Source of the DNA: Acidimicrobiia bacterium
Lineage (GTDB): Bacteria; Actinomycetota; Acidimicrobiia; Acidimicrobiales; Ilumatobacteraceae
Direction: 5' to 3'
Assembly: GCA_009927565.1 (NCBI GenBank)
Contig: RFMT01000248.1
Coordinates: 1-12,406 of the forward strand
Length of the DNA stretch: 12,406 nt
Position numbers and translations under genes: made by a program. Positions 1 through 7,341 of this stretch are shown piece by piece (the stretch's first letter is position 1; the number at the start of each line of letters is the position of its first letter). The notes under the pieces were generated by a model. The model was not told where the DNA came from, made no database searches, and saw nothing but the letters and a program-made list of their open reading frames with translations.

Positions 1-210
1 GAAGTCGAGCACGCACTCGAGCGTTTAATGACTGGTCGAACCGTTATAGTCGTTGCGCATCGCTTGTCGACGGTGCAACGCGCAGACAATATTGCAGTGA
101 TAGTCGACGCAAAAGTTGCCGAATACGGCAGCCATAACGAGTTGCTCGTGCGCAACGGTCACTATGCCGAACTCGCCGTGCCTGGCAAAAAGTCTCACGC
201 CGTAACCTAA
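1..210 (+). CDS. ABC transporter ATP-binding/permease protein, C-terminal fragment
   Basis: This is the last 69 codons of a gene that enters from the left edge; the frame is open from base 1 to the TAA at 208-210. The fragment carries the distal end of an ABC nucleotide-binding domain. A short helix (EVEHALERL) leads into GRTVIVVAHRLSTV, which holds the switch (H-loop) histidine at fragment residue 20. Next come the D/N-IAVI strand and the G-SHNELL-NGHYAEL tail typical of fused permease-ATPase exporters of the MsbA/MdlB/LmrA type. Walker A, Walker B, the signature motif and the membrane domain lie outside the window, so the substrate cannot be inferred. The next gene starts 32 bp downstream on the same strand and could be co-transcribed. 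The family call is firm; the specific role is unknown. Confidence 0.88.
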   Translation, partial: EVEHALERLMTGRTVIVVAHRLSTVQRADNIAVIVDAKVAEYGSHNELLVRNGHYAELAVPGKKSHAVT

Positions 211-225
211 GAAGAAACCAAAGCG

Positions 226-231
226 AAAGGA
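226..231 (+). promoter_or_regulatory. Ribosome binding site (AAAGGA) of the DUF2231-type gene
   Basis: An AAAGGA hexamer lies 11 bases before the ATG at 243. It is an acceptable though distant Shine-Dalgarno match. It supports this ATG as the start and translation from an mRNA with a leader, probably read through from the ABC gene. Confidence 0.45.
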
Positions 232-242
232 CAATTAAAATC

Positions 243-740
243 ATGATCATCGCAATCTCACAACTATTTGGCCTACCGGCTCATCCACTTTTTGTACATG
301 TACCGATTGTTTTAATTCCGTTGGCGCTGGTTACATCGGTTCTCGCACTATTCAAACGTTTCCGCCGTGAGTTTCTTTTTGCAACTGCAGGTTTGACAGT
401 TCTCGGTGCAACCTTTCTCTCACTTGGTTCTCAAGCAGGTGAGGCACTGGAGCATGACATGCCCAGATCTGAAGCGATTCATGAACATGCTGAAATGGGC
501 GAGCGGTCGCAAGCACCGACGGTTACTTTTACCGCACTCGCCCTTGGTGCGGTATTGGCAAGTGAAGTGATGCGTCGTAATTTGGTTTTTAAAGGTCGTT
601 CACTTCCGAAGGCGGTCGCTCCATTGCTGCTCGTCTTGACAATTGCAGGTGGCGTATTTTCGACAATCGTTGTTTCGCAGGCGGGTCACTCCGGTGCGAA
701 AAGTGTCTGGACTTCTCAACCCACAAAAAAGAAACCCTGA
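243..740 (+). CDS. DUF2231-type integral membrane protein
   Basis: A 165-residue membrane protein. It opens with GLPAHPLFVHVPIVLIPLAL (residues 10-29), matching the conserved G-HP-HPLFVH-PI signature of the DUF2231 family (predicted membrane proteins of unknown function, sometimes linked to haem or cytochrome contexts). Four hydrophobic segments are visible at about residues 17-37, 42-62, 92-110 and 122-146. His-rich loops (EHD near 70-72, HEHAEMGER at 80-88) and a closing AGHSGAKSVW motif (147-156) also fit the family; the conserved histidines could bind metal or haem, which is inference. The C-terminus is lysine-rich (TKKKP). It starts at ATG 243 with AAAGGA upstream and follows the ABC gene by 32 bp on the same strand. 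The function is unknown; the family assignment is fairly confident. Confidence 0.8.
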   Translation: MIIAISQLFGLPAHPLFVHVPIVLIPLALVTSVLALFKRFRREFLFATAGLTVLGATFLSLGSQAGEALEHDMPRSEAIHEHAEMGERSQAPTVTFTALALGAVLASEVMRRNLVFKGRSLPKAVAPLLLVLTIAGGVFSTIVVSQAGHSGAKSVWTSQPTKKKP

Positions 741-751
741 GCATCAAAACT

Positions 752-781
752 TTGCGGATTATAAGCCGAAGTAACTAGCAT
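752..781 (+). promoter_or_regulatory. Probable leaderless promoter of the aminotransferase gene
   Basis: TTGCGG (752-757) and TAGCAT (776-781) are separated by 18 bases, and exactly six bases separate TAGCAT from the ATG at 788. The transcript would then start at or next to the A of ATG. There is no Shine-Dalgarno-like purine run in the 20 bases before the start, which agrees with leaderless translation. The -35 match is weak. The call rests on the -10 position and on the same arrangement at three other genes in the window. Confidence 0.5.
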
Positions 782-787
782 CGGTCT

Positions 788-2083
788 ATGTCGGCTGATG
801 AAATCAGTAAAGCACGAAATAACTTTGCTGATCGAAATCCACAGAGTCGCAAATATTTTGATGAAGCGCGAAAATTTTTGCCAGGTGGTCACACTCGAAC
901 TGTTTTGACGCACGCTCCGTTTCCGCTCGTATTCGTTTCTGGTGAAGCCTCAACTCTCAAAGATTCTGACGGTCATGTATATATAGACATGATCGGTGAC
1001 TACACCGCCGGTTTGCTTGGTCACAGCGAACATCGTGTGATTGACGCTGTGACTGCGGTACTAAAAACCAATGTCAGTGTTGGTGGCATTCACCCCGCCG
1101 AAGCGCGTTTGGCAAAACTCATGTGCGATCGGTTTGCCCTCGAGCGTGTGCGCTTCACGAACTCAGGCACAGAAGCAAATCTGATGGCAATAACCACGGC
1201 GATGCAAGCAACTGGTCGCAGCAAGATATTGGTTTTTCATGGTGGCTATCACGGCGGCATTCTCTACTTTGCTAGTGGAGCAGCACCGTGGAATGCCCCT
1301 TACGACTTTGTTATCGCGCCATATAACGATGAAGTTGAAACCCTGAAGTTGATAAGAGTGAATGCAAGTTCCTTGGCCGCCGTGATAATCGAACCAATGC
1401 TCGGATCGGGTGGATGCGTGCCTGCGGACCCCAAATTTGTAGACGCCGTCTTTTCTGCGGCCAGAGAAGTCGGGGCAGTAATCGTCGCCGACGAGGTCAT
1501 GACTTCGCGTCATGGATCTTGTGGCATGTTTAATTTGTTGGGCGTTCAGGCAGACATCACAACATTTGGTAAATATATTGGCGGCGGTTTCTCGTTCGGT
1601 GCCTTTGGCGGGCGGGCAGATCTGATGGACCAGTTCGACACGAGCCCGGAGGCCAATCGAGACAAAGTGATTTCACACGCTGGAACTTTCAACAACAACA
1701 TCTCATCCATGACTGCCGGTTGCGTCGTGCTTGGCGAAGTTTTCACAGCAGATGTGGCTATCGCTCATACTGCTCGTGGTGACGAGTTTCGCAAATCAGT
1801 TGCAACGGTTTTAGCCCGACACAAGTTGCCAGTTTCCGTGAGCGGTTTTGGTTCGATGATGTGCTTGCACGCACTCACCGAAGCACCGCGTTCAGCTGTT
1901 GACGTCGCTAAACGCGACAGTGTTTTGCAAGAGTTATTATTTTTCGGGTTGCTCGAGCGCGGTATTTACATTGCCCCGCGTGGAATGATCAACTTGAGTC
2001 TGCCATTGACTGATGATCAACTGGCAATCGTTCTCGATGGACTTGACGACACTCTCAAATCAGTTGCCGATTATCAAGGTTAG
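788..2083 (+). CDS. Class III PLP-dependent aminotransferase, HemL (glutamate-1-semialdehyde aminomutase)-like
   Basis: A 431-residue fold-type I PLP enzyme. Visible landmarks are the substrate-loop GGHTR (34-37), the phosphate-binding NSGTEA (125-130), the HGGYHG ring-stacking motif (151-156), the IEPM segment (201-204), the D235-E-V-M motif for the pyridine nitrogen, and the Schiff-base lysine K262 in TTFGKYIGGGFSFGAFGG. GTFNNN (299-304) supplies the partner-subunit phosphate contact. These place it in the glutamate-1-semialdehyde 2,1-aminomutase superfamily, and the length is typical. However, the stretch between YHG and APYND is only about 20 residues, where true GSA aminomutases carry a longer mobile gating loop, and no haem-biosynthesis gene lies nearby. 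A transaminase or aminomutase on another substrate is therefore more likely than HemL. The ATG at 788 is chosen for its promoter spacing. The 3' end overlaps prfC by 4 bp. Confidence 0.85.
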   Translation: MSADEISKARNNFADRNPQSRKYFDEARKFLPGGHTRTVLTHAPFPLVFVSGEASTLKDSDGHVYIDMIGDYTAGLLGHSEHRVIDAVTAVLKTNVSVGGIHPAEARLAKLMCDRFALERVRFTNSGTEANLMAITTAMQATGRSKILVFHGGYHGGILYFASGAAPWNAPYDFVIAPYNDEVETLKLIRVNASSLAAVIIEPMLGSGGCVPADPKFVDAVFSAAREVGAVIVADEVMTSRHGSCGMFNLLGVQADITTFGKYIGGGFSFGAFGGRADLMDQFDTSPEANRDKVISHAGTFNNNISSMTAGCVVLGEVFTADVAIAHTARGDEFRKSVATVLARHKLPVSVSGFGSMMCLHALTEAPRSAVDVAKRDSVLQELLFFGLLERGIYIAPRGMINLSLPLTDDQLAIVLDGLDDTLKSVADYQG

Positions 2084-3663
2084 ACGTCGGCGAGAATGTG
2101 TTCGAGTTTGAGTTTTGGTTCGTCGGTTTCGAGGCGTTGCAGGCGATAGCGGTTTTCGAACAATGCAACTAGAGCGCCGTCACCGCGCTTCAAAATGCGC
2201 ACACCACCGATTTGTCGCAAGCGATCGGCGCTCTCTTCGTCAGTGACGCGAATCGCCTGATAGGCGAGCGAACTAATTTCGGCCGGTGAATTGAATTCAT
2301 GTTCAAGACGATGCGAGAGCACTTCAAATTGCAACGCACCGACTGCAGCCAAAATCGGGTGCGAATCGCCAACATCGGGGTCGCGCAAAACTTGCACAAC
2401 ACCCTCTTCGTCGAGTTGGGCGAGACCACGACGAAATTGTTTGACGCGCGAACTCTCAATCGGTCGCGCGGTCGCATAAACCTCGGGGGCAAAACGCGGC
2501 ACCGCCGGGTATTCGACTCGTTGTGATGTGTAGAGCGTGTCGCCGATCTTGAGACCAGTGGCGTTGATGAGACCGATTACGTCACCAGGAAACGCGTCTT
2601 GAATGATCGTGCGGTCAGAACCAAACGCCGATGTCGCATATTTTGTGCTCAAAACCTTTTCGGTGCGCGAACAAGTTACATCCATGCCGCGTTCGAAACG
2701 GCCGGTGCAAACGCGGGCGAACGCCAACAAGTCTCGATGACGGGGGTTCATGTTCGCCTGAATTTTGAACACAAACGCCGAGAACTCGTTTTCTAGAGGT
2801 TGTGGCTCGCCCGCCAAATTTTGTCGTGCAACCGCAGCAGGGGCGAGGTCGATCACTGCATCGAGCAACATGCGAACACCAAAATTTGTTAGCGCTGAGC
2901 CGACAAAAACCGGCGTTGTTTCTCCGGCGAGAAACGATTTGAGGTCGACATTTGCGCCGATCTCATTTAGCAGTGCGCAACCTTCGAGTGCGGCTTGCCA
3001 CGCGGGGCCCTCTTCGTTCGCGGCGCGCTCAGCCGACACGATCTCTTCGGGCGCCGCCGAGCCACCGCGAGCAGTGCGCGTGAAACGAATGAATTCATTC
3101 GTGCGACGGTCGATCACCCCGCGAAAGTCTCCGGGTATGCCAACTGGCCATGTTGCAGGCGTCGGGCGCAAACCAATTTGCTTTTCAACTTCGTCGAGCA
3201 ACTCAAGTGGGTCGCGGCCAGGTCGGTCGTATTTATTGAAAAACGTCAGCACCGGCAGATTTCGCGATCGACAGACCTGAAACAGTTTCAGCGTTTGCGA
3301 CTCGATGCCCTTGGCGATATCGAGCACCATGACAACTGCGTCGACAGCAGACAGCACGCGATAAGTATCTTCAGAGAAGTCTTTGTGACCAGGTGTATCG
3401 AGCAAATTAAACACGTGATCGCGATACGGAAACTGCAACACCGTCGACGAAATCGAAATTCCGCGTTCGCGTTCTAGCGCCATCCAGTCTGAGGTCGACG
3501 AGCGCGCACCCGCACGAGCCTTAACTGCACCGGCCTCTTGCACTGCGCCCGCATAGAGCAAAAACTTCTCGGTGAGCGTCGTTTTGCCTGCGTCGGGATG
3601 AGAAATGATGGCGAATGTGCGTCGGCGCGCAGCCTGAAATAGAACATCGTGTTCTTTGCTCAT
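2080..3663 (-). CDS. prfC: Peptide chain release factor 3 (RF3)
   Basis: A translational GTPase that recycles RF1/RF2 from the ribosome after termination. The order is G1 SHPDAGKTT (P-loop Lys27), the switch I region with RGISISST, G3 DTPGH (89-93) followed by KDFSEDTYR, and G4 NKYD (143-146) in FFNKYDRPGRDP. The RF3-specific insertion KARAGARSSTSDWMALERERG and the C-terminal VGALQFEVLSHRLEHEF block, characteristic of RF3 domain III, follow. Length from ATG is 527 residues, close to the E. coli protein (529). An in-frame TTG lies six bases upstream (3669). I prefer ATG 3663 because GAAAG sits seven bases before it and only one base before the TTG. The gene lies 33 bp downstream of the MFS gene on the same strand and may be co-transcribed. 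It converges on the aminotransferase gene with a 4-bp overlap of stop codons. Confidence 0.95.
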   Translation of the reverse strand: MSKEHDVLFQAARRRTFAIISHPDAGKTTLTEKFLLYAGAVQEAGAVKARAGARSSTSDWMALERERGISISSTVLQFPYRDHVFNLLDTPGHKDFSEDTYRVLSAVDAVVMVLDIAKGIESQTLKLFQVCRSRNLPVLTFFNKYDRPGRDPLELLDEVEKQIGLRPTPATWPVGIPGDFRGVIDRRTNEFIRFTRTARGGSAAPEEIVSAERAANEEGPAWQAALEGCALLNEIGANVDLKSFLAGETTPVFVGSALTNFGVRMLLDAVIDLAPAAVARQNLAGEPQPLENEFSAFVFKIQANMNPRHRDLLAFARVCTGRFERGMDVTCSRTEKVLSTKYATSAFGSDRTIIQDAFPGDVIGLINATGLKIGDTLYTSQRVEYPAVPRFAPEVYATARPIESSRVKQFRRGLAQLDEEGVVQVLRDPDVGDSHPILAAVGALQFEVLSHRLEHEFNSPAEISSLAYQAIRVTDEESADRLRQIGGVRILKRGDGALVALFENRYRLQRLETDEPKLKLEHILADV

Positions 3664-3696
3664 CGCCAAACTTTCACTTGCTTATTCTACGCAGGT

Positions 3697-5007
3697 CTAG
3701 TTTGCGAATTGCCTCTCTAGGGTTGGCGTGATGCTGCGATGACCTGATGGGTGAGTGGCGACAACCAAAACTTTGCTGACTTTTCCGTCATTTAGTTTCG
3801 CAAAAAACATTGACGAAGCAAAATAGGTTACGCATGCAGTTGTGAGAACCGCTTGATAACTAAACGTGCTGGTTGCAGCAATGCCGATAACCCCACCCGA
3901 GATATAGGCGGTGTTGTAAAGCACATCGTAGGCGGCGAAAATTTTTCCGATACTCGCGGCTGGCGAGTTGGCTTGGATAGTTGCGTCTGATCGAACGCGC
4001 AAGTTTTGAAAGGCGAAAGCACAAAGCAACACACTGCCAAGTGCAACTCGTGGATGCGCGAACGCCGCGGCAATACCGATAACAAAACTTGCAAGGGCGA
4101 AGGCGATGACGGTGACTGATCTTCGTGGAAAATGTTCTGAGATCCATTCGGCACTTATTGAACCTAAAAAAGAACCAGCGGCCGAAAATCCCAGCACGGC
4201 AAGATAGCCCGTTGTCTGCATGTTGAATGATTTGTCGATCATCACGGCGATGCTGGCGATACAGATGCCAAGCAGAAAGCGGTGAGTCGCAGTTGCCGAC
4301 ATTGCGAAGCGTGTTTTGGGCGATCGCAGATGTTCGAATAGTCGGCGATAGTTGAGTTTGTTGAAACTTTGACGACCGCCACCAATTTTTGTCTCAATGC
4401 GGCCATAGTTCCGCGCGGCAAAGAGTTGTAGTAATGCCGCAACTACGAAACCTGTAAATGGCAGTCGATGTGTAAGTGCAAAATAAATTGAGCTGCCGCA
4501 AGCACCTGCGATTACGCTCAAAATTAATGAACTTGAGTCGGCAGCAACGAGTTCATGACGTCGAACCAAAAACGAAAGTGATGTTGCGCGCGCCGTGTAA
4601 AGAATTCGAGTCAGGCCGAGTAGCACACAAAAGCAGATATAGCCAACAGCTCTACCGCCCGCGAACACATCAAGTGCCGAAAGTGTTGCAAGAAGGGTAA
4701 AAATCGCGCGACCAATGTGCCCGCGGCTCAGAAGTGTTACGCGATCAAAACGATCCGTGAGGTCTCCAGCGATTGGCCCGACCAAAATTAACGGAATCAG
4801 TGATACGACCAGGGTCGAAGCCATCGCGGTCAACGAAGGCCCATCACTGAATTTGAAGACCAACACATTGGCCAGGGTGATAGTTGTGAGTGCATCGGCG
4901 ATCTGCGACGAAAATTGGGCACTAATTGCGCGACGAAAGTCGGCGTATTTGAAAAGATCGCGACGTCGCACGTGCACCGCAGTAGTTGCGCGACGCAATT
5001 GCTTCAC
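3697..5007 (-). CDS. Major facilitator superfamily transporter, MFS_3/EntS-like
   Basis: A 436-residue polytopic membrane protein. After a basic cytoplasmic N-terminus (RR-T, VRRRDLFKYADFRRAISAQ) it shows many hydrophobic segments in two halves separated by a polar loop (about 201-235), as in the MFS fold. GPIAGDLTDRFDRVTLLSRG (78-97) is the loop 2-3 motif A in its G-x-L-x-D-R-x-x-R form, characteristic of the MFS_3 (EntS-like) exporters. Substrates of this group range from siderophores to drugs; nothing here narrows the choice. The start is GTG at 5007. There is no Shine-Dalgarno sequence, and CACAAT lies six bases upstream as an imperfect -10, so the mRNA may be leaderless. An alternative downstream GTG exists at codon 11. 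The gene is divergent from yceI across about 90 bp, and prfC follows after 33 bp. Confidence 0.85.
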   Translation of the reverse strand: MKQLRRATTAVHVRRRDLFKYADFRRAISAQFSSQIADALTTITLANVLVFKFSDGPSLTAMASTLVVSLIPLILVGPIAGDLTDRFDRVTLLSRGHIGRAIFTLLATLSALDVFAGGRAVGYICFCVLLGLTRILYTARATSLSFLVRRHELVAADSSSLILSVIAGACGSSIYFALTHRLPFTGFVVAALLQLFAARNYGRIETKIGGGRQSFNKLNYRRLFEHLRSPKTRFAMSATATHRFLLGICIASIAVMIDKSFNMQTTGYLAVLGFSAAGSFLGSISAEWISEHFPRRSVTVIAFALASFVIGIAAAFAHPRVALGSVLLCAFAFQNLRVRSDATIQANSPAASIGKIFAAYDVLYNTAYISGGVIGIAATSTFSYQAVLTTACVTYFASSMFFAKLNDGKVSKVLVVATHPSGHRSITPTLERQFAN

Positions 5008-5052
5008 AGTTAAATTGTGCTTAAGACTCGTTGAGAAAATCGTTCATTGCGG

Positions 5053-5080
5053 TTAACAACAACTGAACATTTGGTAACTT
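5053..5080 (+). promoter_or_regulatory. Probable promoter of the YceI gene
   Basis: TTAACA (5053-5058, five of six to TTGACA) and TAACTT (5075-5080) are spaced by 16 bases. They lie in the 91-bp region between the divergent MFS and YceI genes. Transcription would begin near 5087, exactly at an in-frame TTG, and 12 bases before the preferred ATG at 5099. A second possible -10, TATTGT, lies at 5085-5090. Which start is used is unresolved. Confidence 0.4.
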
Positions 5081-5098
5081 GGTCTATTGTTTGAAGCC

Positions 5099-5818
5099 AT
5101 GAAACCGAAAATTCGCAAGATTTTGGCTCTCGTGATTGTGGTGGCGGTCGGAGCTGTGGCTGGACCGTGGGTTTACATCAACTTGATTAGAGATGAGGCA
5201 CCCGAGGCATTGACACTCGAGCCGGCGACAACAACTATCGCGGCAGAATCAACTACAACGATTGTTGCCGAGTCAACTACAACGGTTGTGCCAGCGAGCA
5301 TTGTCGATGGCGATTGGAAAATAGTCGCTGAATCGATCGTCGGTTACCGCGTCAAAGAAACCATCGTTGGGCAAAAAACCGAAGGCGTCGGTCGCACTTC
5401 TGAAATAACAGGTTCGCTGACAATTGCCGACGAGCAAGTAACTGCGGCCGAATTCACGGTCGATATGACAACTCTTGTGAGCGACAGCACACGTCGTGAC
5501 AGGCAGGTAAACACCCGCATTCTCGATACGAAGACATTTCCGACCGCGACTTTTGTCTTGAAAAAACCAATCACACTCACGCCTGAGGCTCTAGCAGGCA
5601 GCGACTTCAGTGTCGACACAACGGGCACGCTCACATTGCGCGGTGTCACGAAAGAAATTGATCTCACGCTTATTGCACGATTAGTTGATGATGTGATTGA
5701 AGTGAACGGGTCATATGAGATCGTGTTTACAGATTGGTCGATACCAGATCCGAGTATTTCAGGAATAATCGTTGTCGACCGAGGCTTGCTCGAGTTCTTG
5801 CTGCGCTTTAAGCGCTAG
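5099..5818 (+). CDS. YceI-family lipocalin-like protein with N-terminal anchor and Thr-rich linker
   Basis: A 239-residue protein from ATG 5099. A basic start (MKPKIRK) precedes one hydrophobic helix (about residues 8-28), either a signal anchor or an uncleaved signal, so the bulk is extracytoplasmic. A low-complexity linker follows, with a Thr/Ser/Glu octapeptide repeated three times (residues 44-67). The YceI domain runs from about residue 70 to the end: GDWKIVAESIVGYRV, GSLTIADEQVTAAEFTVDM, then SDSTRRDRQVN, ILDTKTFPTATFVLK and GTLTLRGVTKEIDLTL, the family hallmarks. YceI proteins form a lipocalin-like barrel that binds long polyisoprenoid or amphiphilic lipids; the ligand here is unknown. 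An in-frame TTG at 5087 would add four residues. The ATG is preferred for its basic N-terminus, but the promoter leaves the TTG possible. The 3' end overlaps the convergent Rieske gene by 11 bp. Confidence 0.88.
   Translation: MKPKIRKILALVIVVAVGAVAGPWVYINLIRDEAPEALTLEPATTTIAAESTTTIVAESTTTVVPASIVDGDWKIVAESIVGYRVKETIVGQKTEGVGRTSEITGSLTIADEQVTAAEFTVDMTTLVSDSTRRDRQVNTRILDTKTFPTATFVLKKPITLTPEALAGSDFSVDTTGTLTLRGVTKEIDLTLIARLVDDVIEVNGSYEIVFTDWSIPDPSISGIIVVDRGLLEFLLRFKR
5228..5299 (+). repeat. 24-bp tandem repeat coding a Thr-rich octapeptide linker
   Basis: Three consecutive 24-bp units inside yceI encode TTTIAAES, TTTIVAES and TTTVVPAS. The first two DNA units differ at several mainly third-codon positions, so the repeat is old rather than newly duplicated. 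It forms the flexible spacer between the membrane helix and the YceI domain. Confidence 0.85.
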
Positions 5819-6350
5819 TAACGGTTACGTAGATACCACCGTTTGTTTCGCTTGCGTCGTAGCGAGTTAGTGGGCGGACGGCTGGTCCGTTGATTGCGGC
5901 ACCAGTCTCTGGGTTAAATTGCGAGCCATGAAGTTCGCATTCGAGAACAGCACCAACACGGCCAACCGGAAACCCTTGGTGAGTGCAATTAACTCGTAGT
6001 GCAGTGATGCCCGCACTCGTGCGAGTTAAAACAACCCCGACCGTGCCACCATTTGGTGCCGGAGCGTCCACAACTTTTGTACCACCAAGTTTGAGCGCTG
6101 AACTCTCGAGCACACGCACGGTCACAACTTTTGTGGTTGCTTCGCCTGGTTTTCGGCGCCATATGAGTTTGCCTTTGGCGTTGCGACAGACGAAAGTGAC
6201 GCCATCGACCGTGCGCTCACGACCTTTAACTTTGCAGGGCGTGCCGGCAAGATTTGCGGGCGCGGCCGAAGCGCGATCGCCGACAAAAAGCCATGCAAGC
6301 GACGCAGCAGTTGCCGAAAAAAATGCCCGTCGCGAAGAGTTGAATGACAT
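5808..6350 (-). CDS. Tat-exported Rieske [2Fe-2S] protein
   Basis: A 180-residue exported iron-sulphur protein. The N-terminus has a twin-arginine signal (NSSRRAFFSATAASLAWLF), with a likely cleavage site after the AxA near residue 29. Tat export suits a cofactor folded before export. Residues 38-66 form a small segment with two Cys (C39, C55) and a closing KLIWRR, resembling a short Cys-pair module I associate with secreted actinobacterial proteins. The Rieske domain follows with C122-T-H124 and C138-x-x-H141, the two Cys-x-His half-sites that ligate the cluster, in NCTHQGFPVG and CELHGSQFNPETG. No membrane helix follows the signal. The redox partner and substrate are unknown. The gene starts 9 bp after corA ends and has no clear Shine-Dalgarno sequence, so translation may be coupled. 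It is convergent with yceI (11-bp overlap). Confidence 0.88.
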   Translation of the reverse strand: MSFNSSRRAFFSATAASLAWLFVGDRASAAPANLAGTPCKVKGRERTVDGVTFVCRNAKGKLIWRRKPGEATTKVVTVRVLESSALKLGGTKVVDAPAPNGGTVGVVLTRTSAGITALRVNCTHQGFPVGRVGAVLECELHGSQFNPETGAAINGPAVRPLTRYDASETNGGIYVTVTSA

Positions 6351-6359
6351 GGCTAGTGA

Positions 6360-7307
6360 CTATAGCCAGTTGTATTTATGAAACAGACGAAACAAAACGC
6401 CGCAAACGAAAACCAATGCGCCAACGACAACAAAGTATCCGTAGCGCCATTCGAGTTCGGGCAAATATTTGAAGTTCATTCCGTAGATACCCGCGACCAT
6501 CGTAGGTACCGCACCGATACCAACCCAGGCCGAGATTTTGCGCATGTCGGCGTTTTGTTGAGTTTGAATTAATGCTGAGTTCGCGTGCAGTGCTGCGTTC
6601 ATTAATTCGTTCATCGACTCGACTTCGTCAATTACTTTCAGCAAGTGGTCACGCACGTCCGAAAATAGTGACGCCGATTCTGGGTCGATATTGCGAACTT
6701 TGCCTGCTGCCAGCATTTCTATTGGTTGCACGAGTGGTAAAACTGCCCGACGAAATTCGATTAATTCACGCTTCACAAAATAAAGCTGAGTTGCTGCTGC
6801 TGGCGTCGCATCGTCAAATACCGAGTCTTCGATTTGGTCGACATCTTCTGCCAGGTGTGCGCCAACAGCGACATATTGATCTACGAGTCGATCGACCAAT
6901 TCGTGCAAGACCGCGGTTGGTCCGCCGGCAAGTTTTGTCGGGTGATTCTCAAGATCGGCACGAATTGAGCGCAAAGGCATCGCTTCGCCGTGTCGCACGG
7001 TAAGCAAGAAATTTGAAGAAAACATGATCGTCATATCGCCCAGAACAAGGCGTTCAGTATTTGTGTCGTAATTGACAGTTTTGAGCAAGAGCACCGAATG
7101 CTCGTGATAGTTGTCGAGTTTTGGGCGCTGCTTGCCAGAAAGGGCGTCCTCAACGGCAAGTGGGTTTAAATGAAAACGATTTTGGAAGATCTTTAGTTCG
7201 GGTTCTGTCGGGTCGACAAGGCCGATCCAAGTGAATATTTTTTGAGGGTCACCACCAGTTTCATGGACACGTTTTCCGTCAAGATATTTTGCCTCGTCGA
7301 CTAGCAC
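6360..7307 (-). CDS. corA: CorA-family magnesium/divalent cation transporter
   Basis: A 315-residue CorA/Mrs2-type channel, which works as a homopentamer in the cytoplasmic membrane to admit Mg2+ (some members carry Co2+, Ni2+ or Zn2+). Residues 1 to about 250 form the cytoplasmic alpha/beta and long-helix domain. Visible family blocks are WIGLVDPTEPEL, HLNPLAVEDALSGKQRPKLDNY and the VDQIEDSVFDD coiled helix. The stalk helix leads into TM1 (about 258-274), ending in the signature Y275-G276-M277-N278-F of the selectivity filter, followed by a short acidic PELEW loop, TM2 (about 289-308) and a basic HKYNWL tail. The start is GTG at 7307. An in-frame TAA at 7317-7319 on the reverse strand excludes a longer protein, and TAATCT lies exactly six bases before the GTG, suggesting leaderless translation. 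The Rieske gene follows 9 bp downstream, probably in one operon. Confidence 0.93.
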   Translation of the reverse strand: MLVDEAKYLDGKRVHETGGDPQKIFTWIGLVDPTEPELKIFQNRFHLNPLAVEDALSGKQRPKLDNYHEHSVLLLKTVNYDTNTERLVLGDMTIMFSSNFLLTVRHGEAMPLRSIRADLENHPTKLAGGPTAVLHELVDRLVDQYVAVGAHLAEDVDQIEDSVFDDATPAAATQLYFVKRELIEFRRAVLPLVQPIEMLAAGKVRNIDPESASLFSDVRDHLLKVIDEVESMNELMNAALHANSALIQTQQNADMRKISAWVGIGAVPTMVAGIYGMNFKYLPELEWRYGYFVVVGALVFVCGVLFRLFHKYNWL

Positions 7308-7313
7308 ACCCTC

Positions 7314-7341
7314 AGATTAGCCCCGTGAGAGTCGATCACAA
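7314..7341 (-). promoter_or_regulatory. Probable leaderless promoter of corA
   Basis: Reading the minus strand, TTGTGA (7341-7336) and TAATCT (7319-7314) are separated by 16 bases, and six bases separate TAATCT from the GTG start at 7307. The TAA of the -10 also closes the corA frame, so no upstream start exists. The -35 is part of a tandem TCACAA TCACAA on the plus strand (7336-7347). Confidence 0.5.

Noticed and set aside
760..765. TATAAG as the -10 of the aminotransferase promoter
   Set aside because: It resembles TATAAT but has no partner -35 at a proper distance. TAGCAT at 776-781 fits the leaderless pattern seen elsewhere, though the alternative is not excluded.
2765..3477. Open frames of 171 and 160 codons on the plus strand inside prfC
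   Set aside because: Ser/Arg-rich shadows of the RF3 coding strand with no start signal. RF3 is full length and intact.
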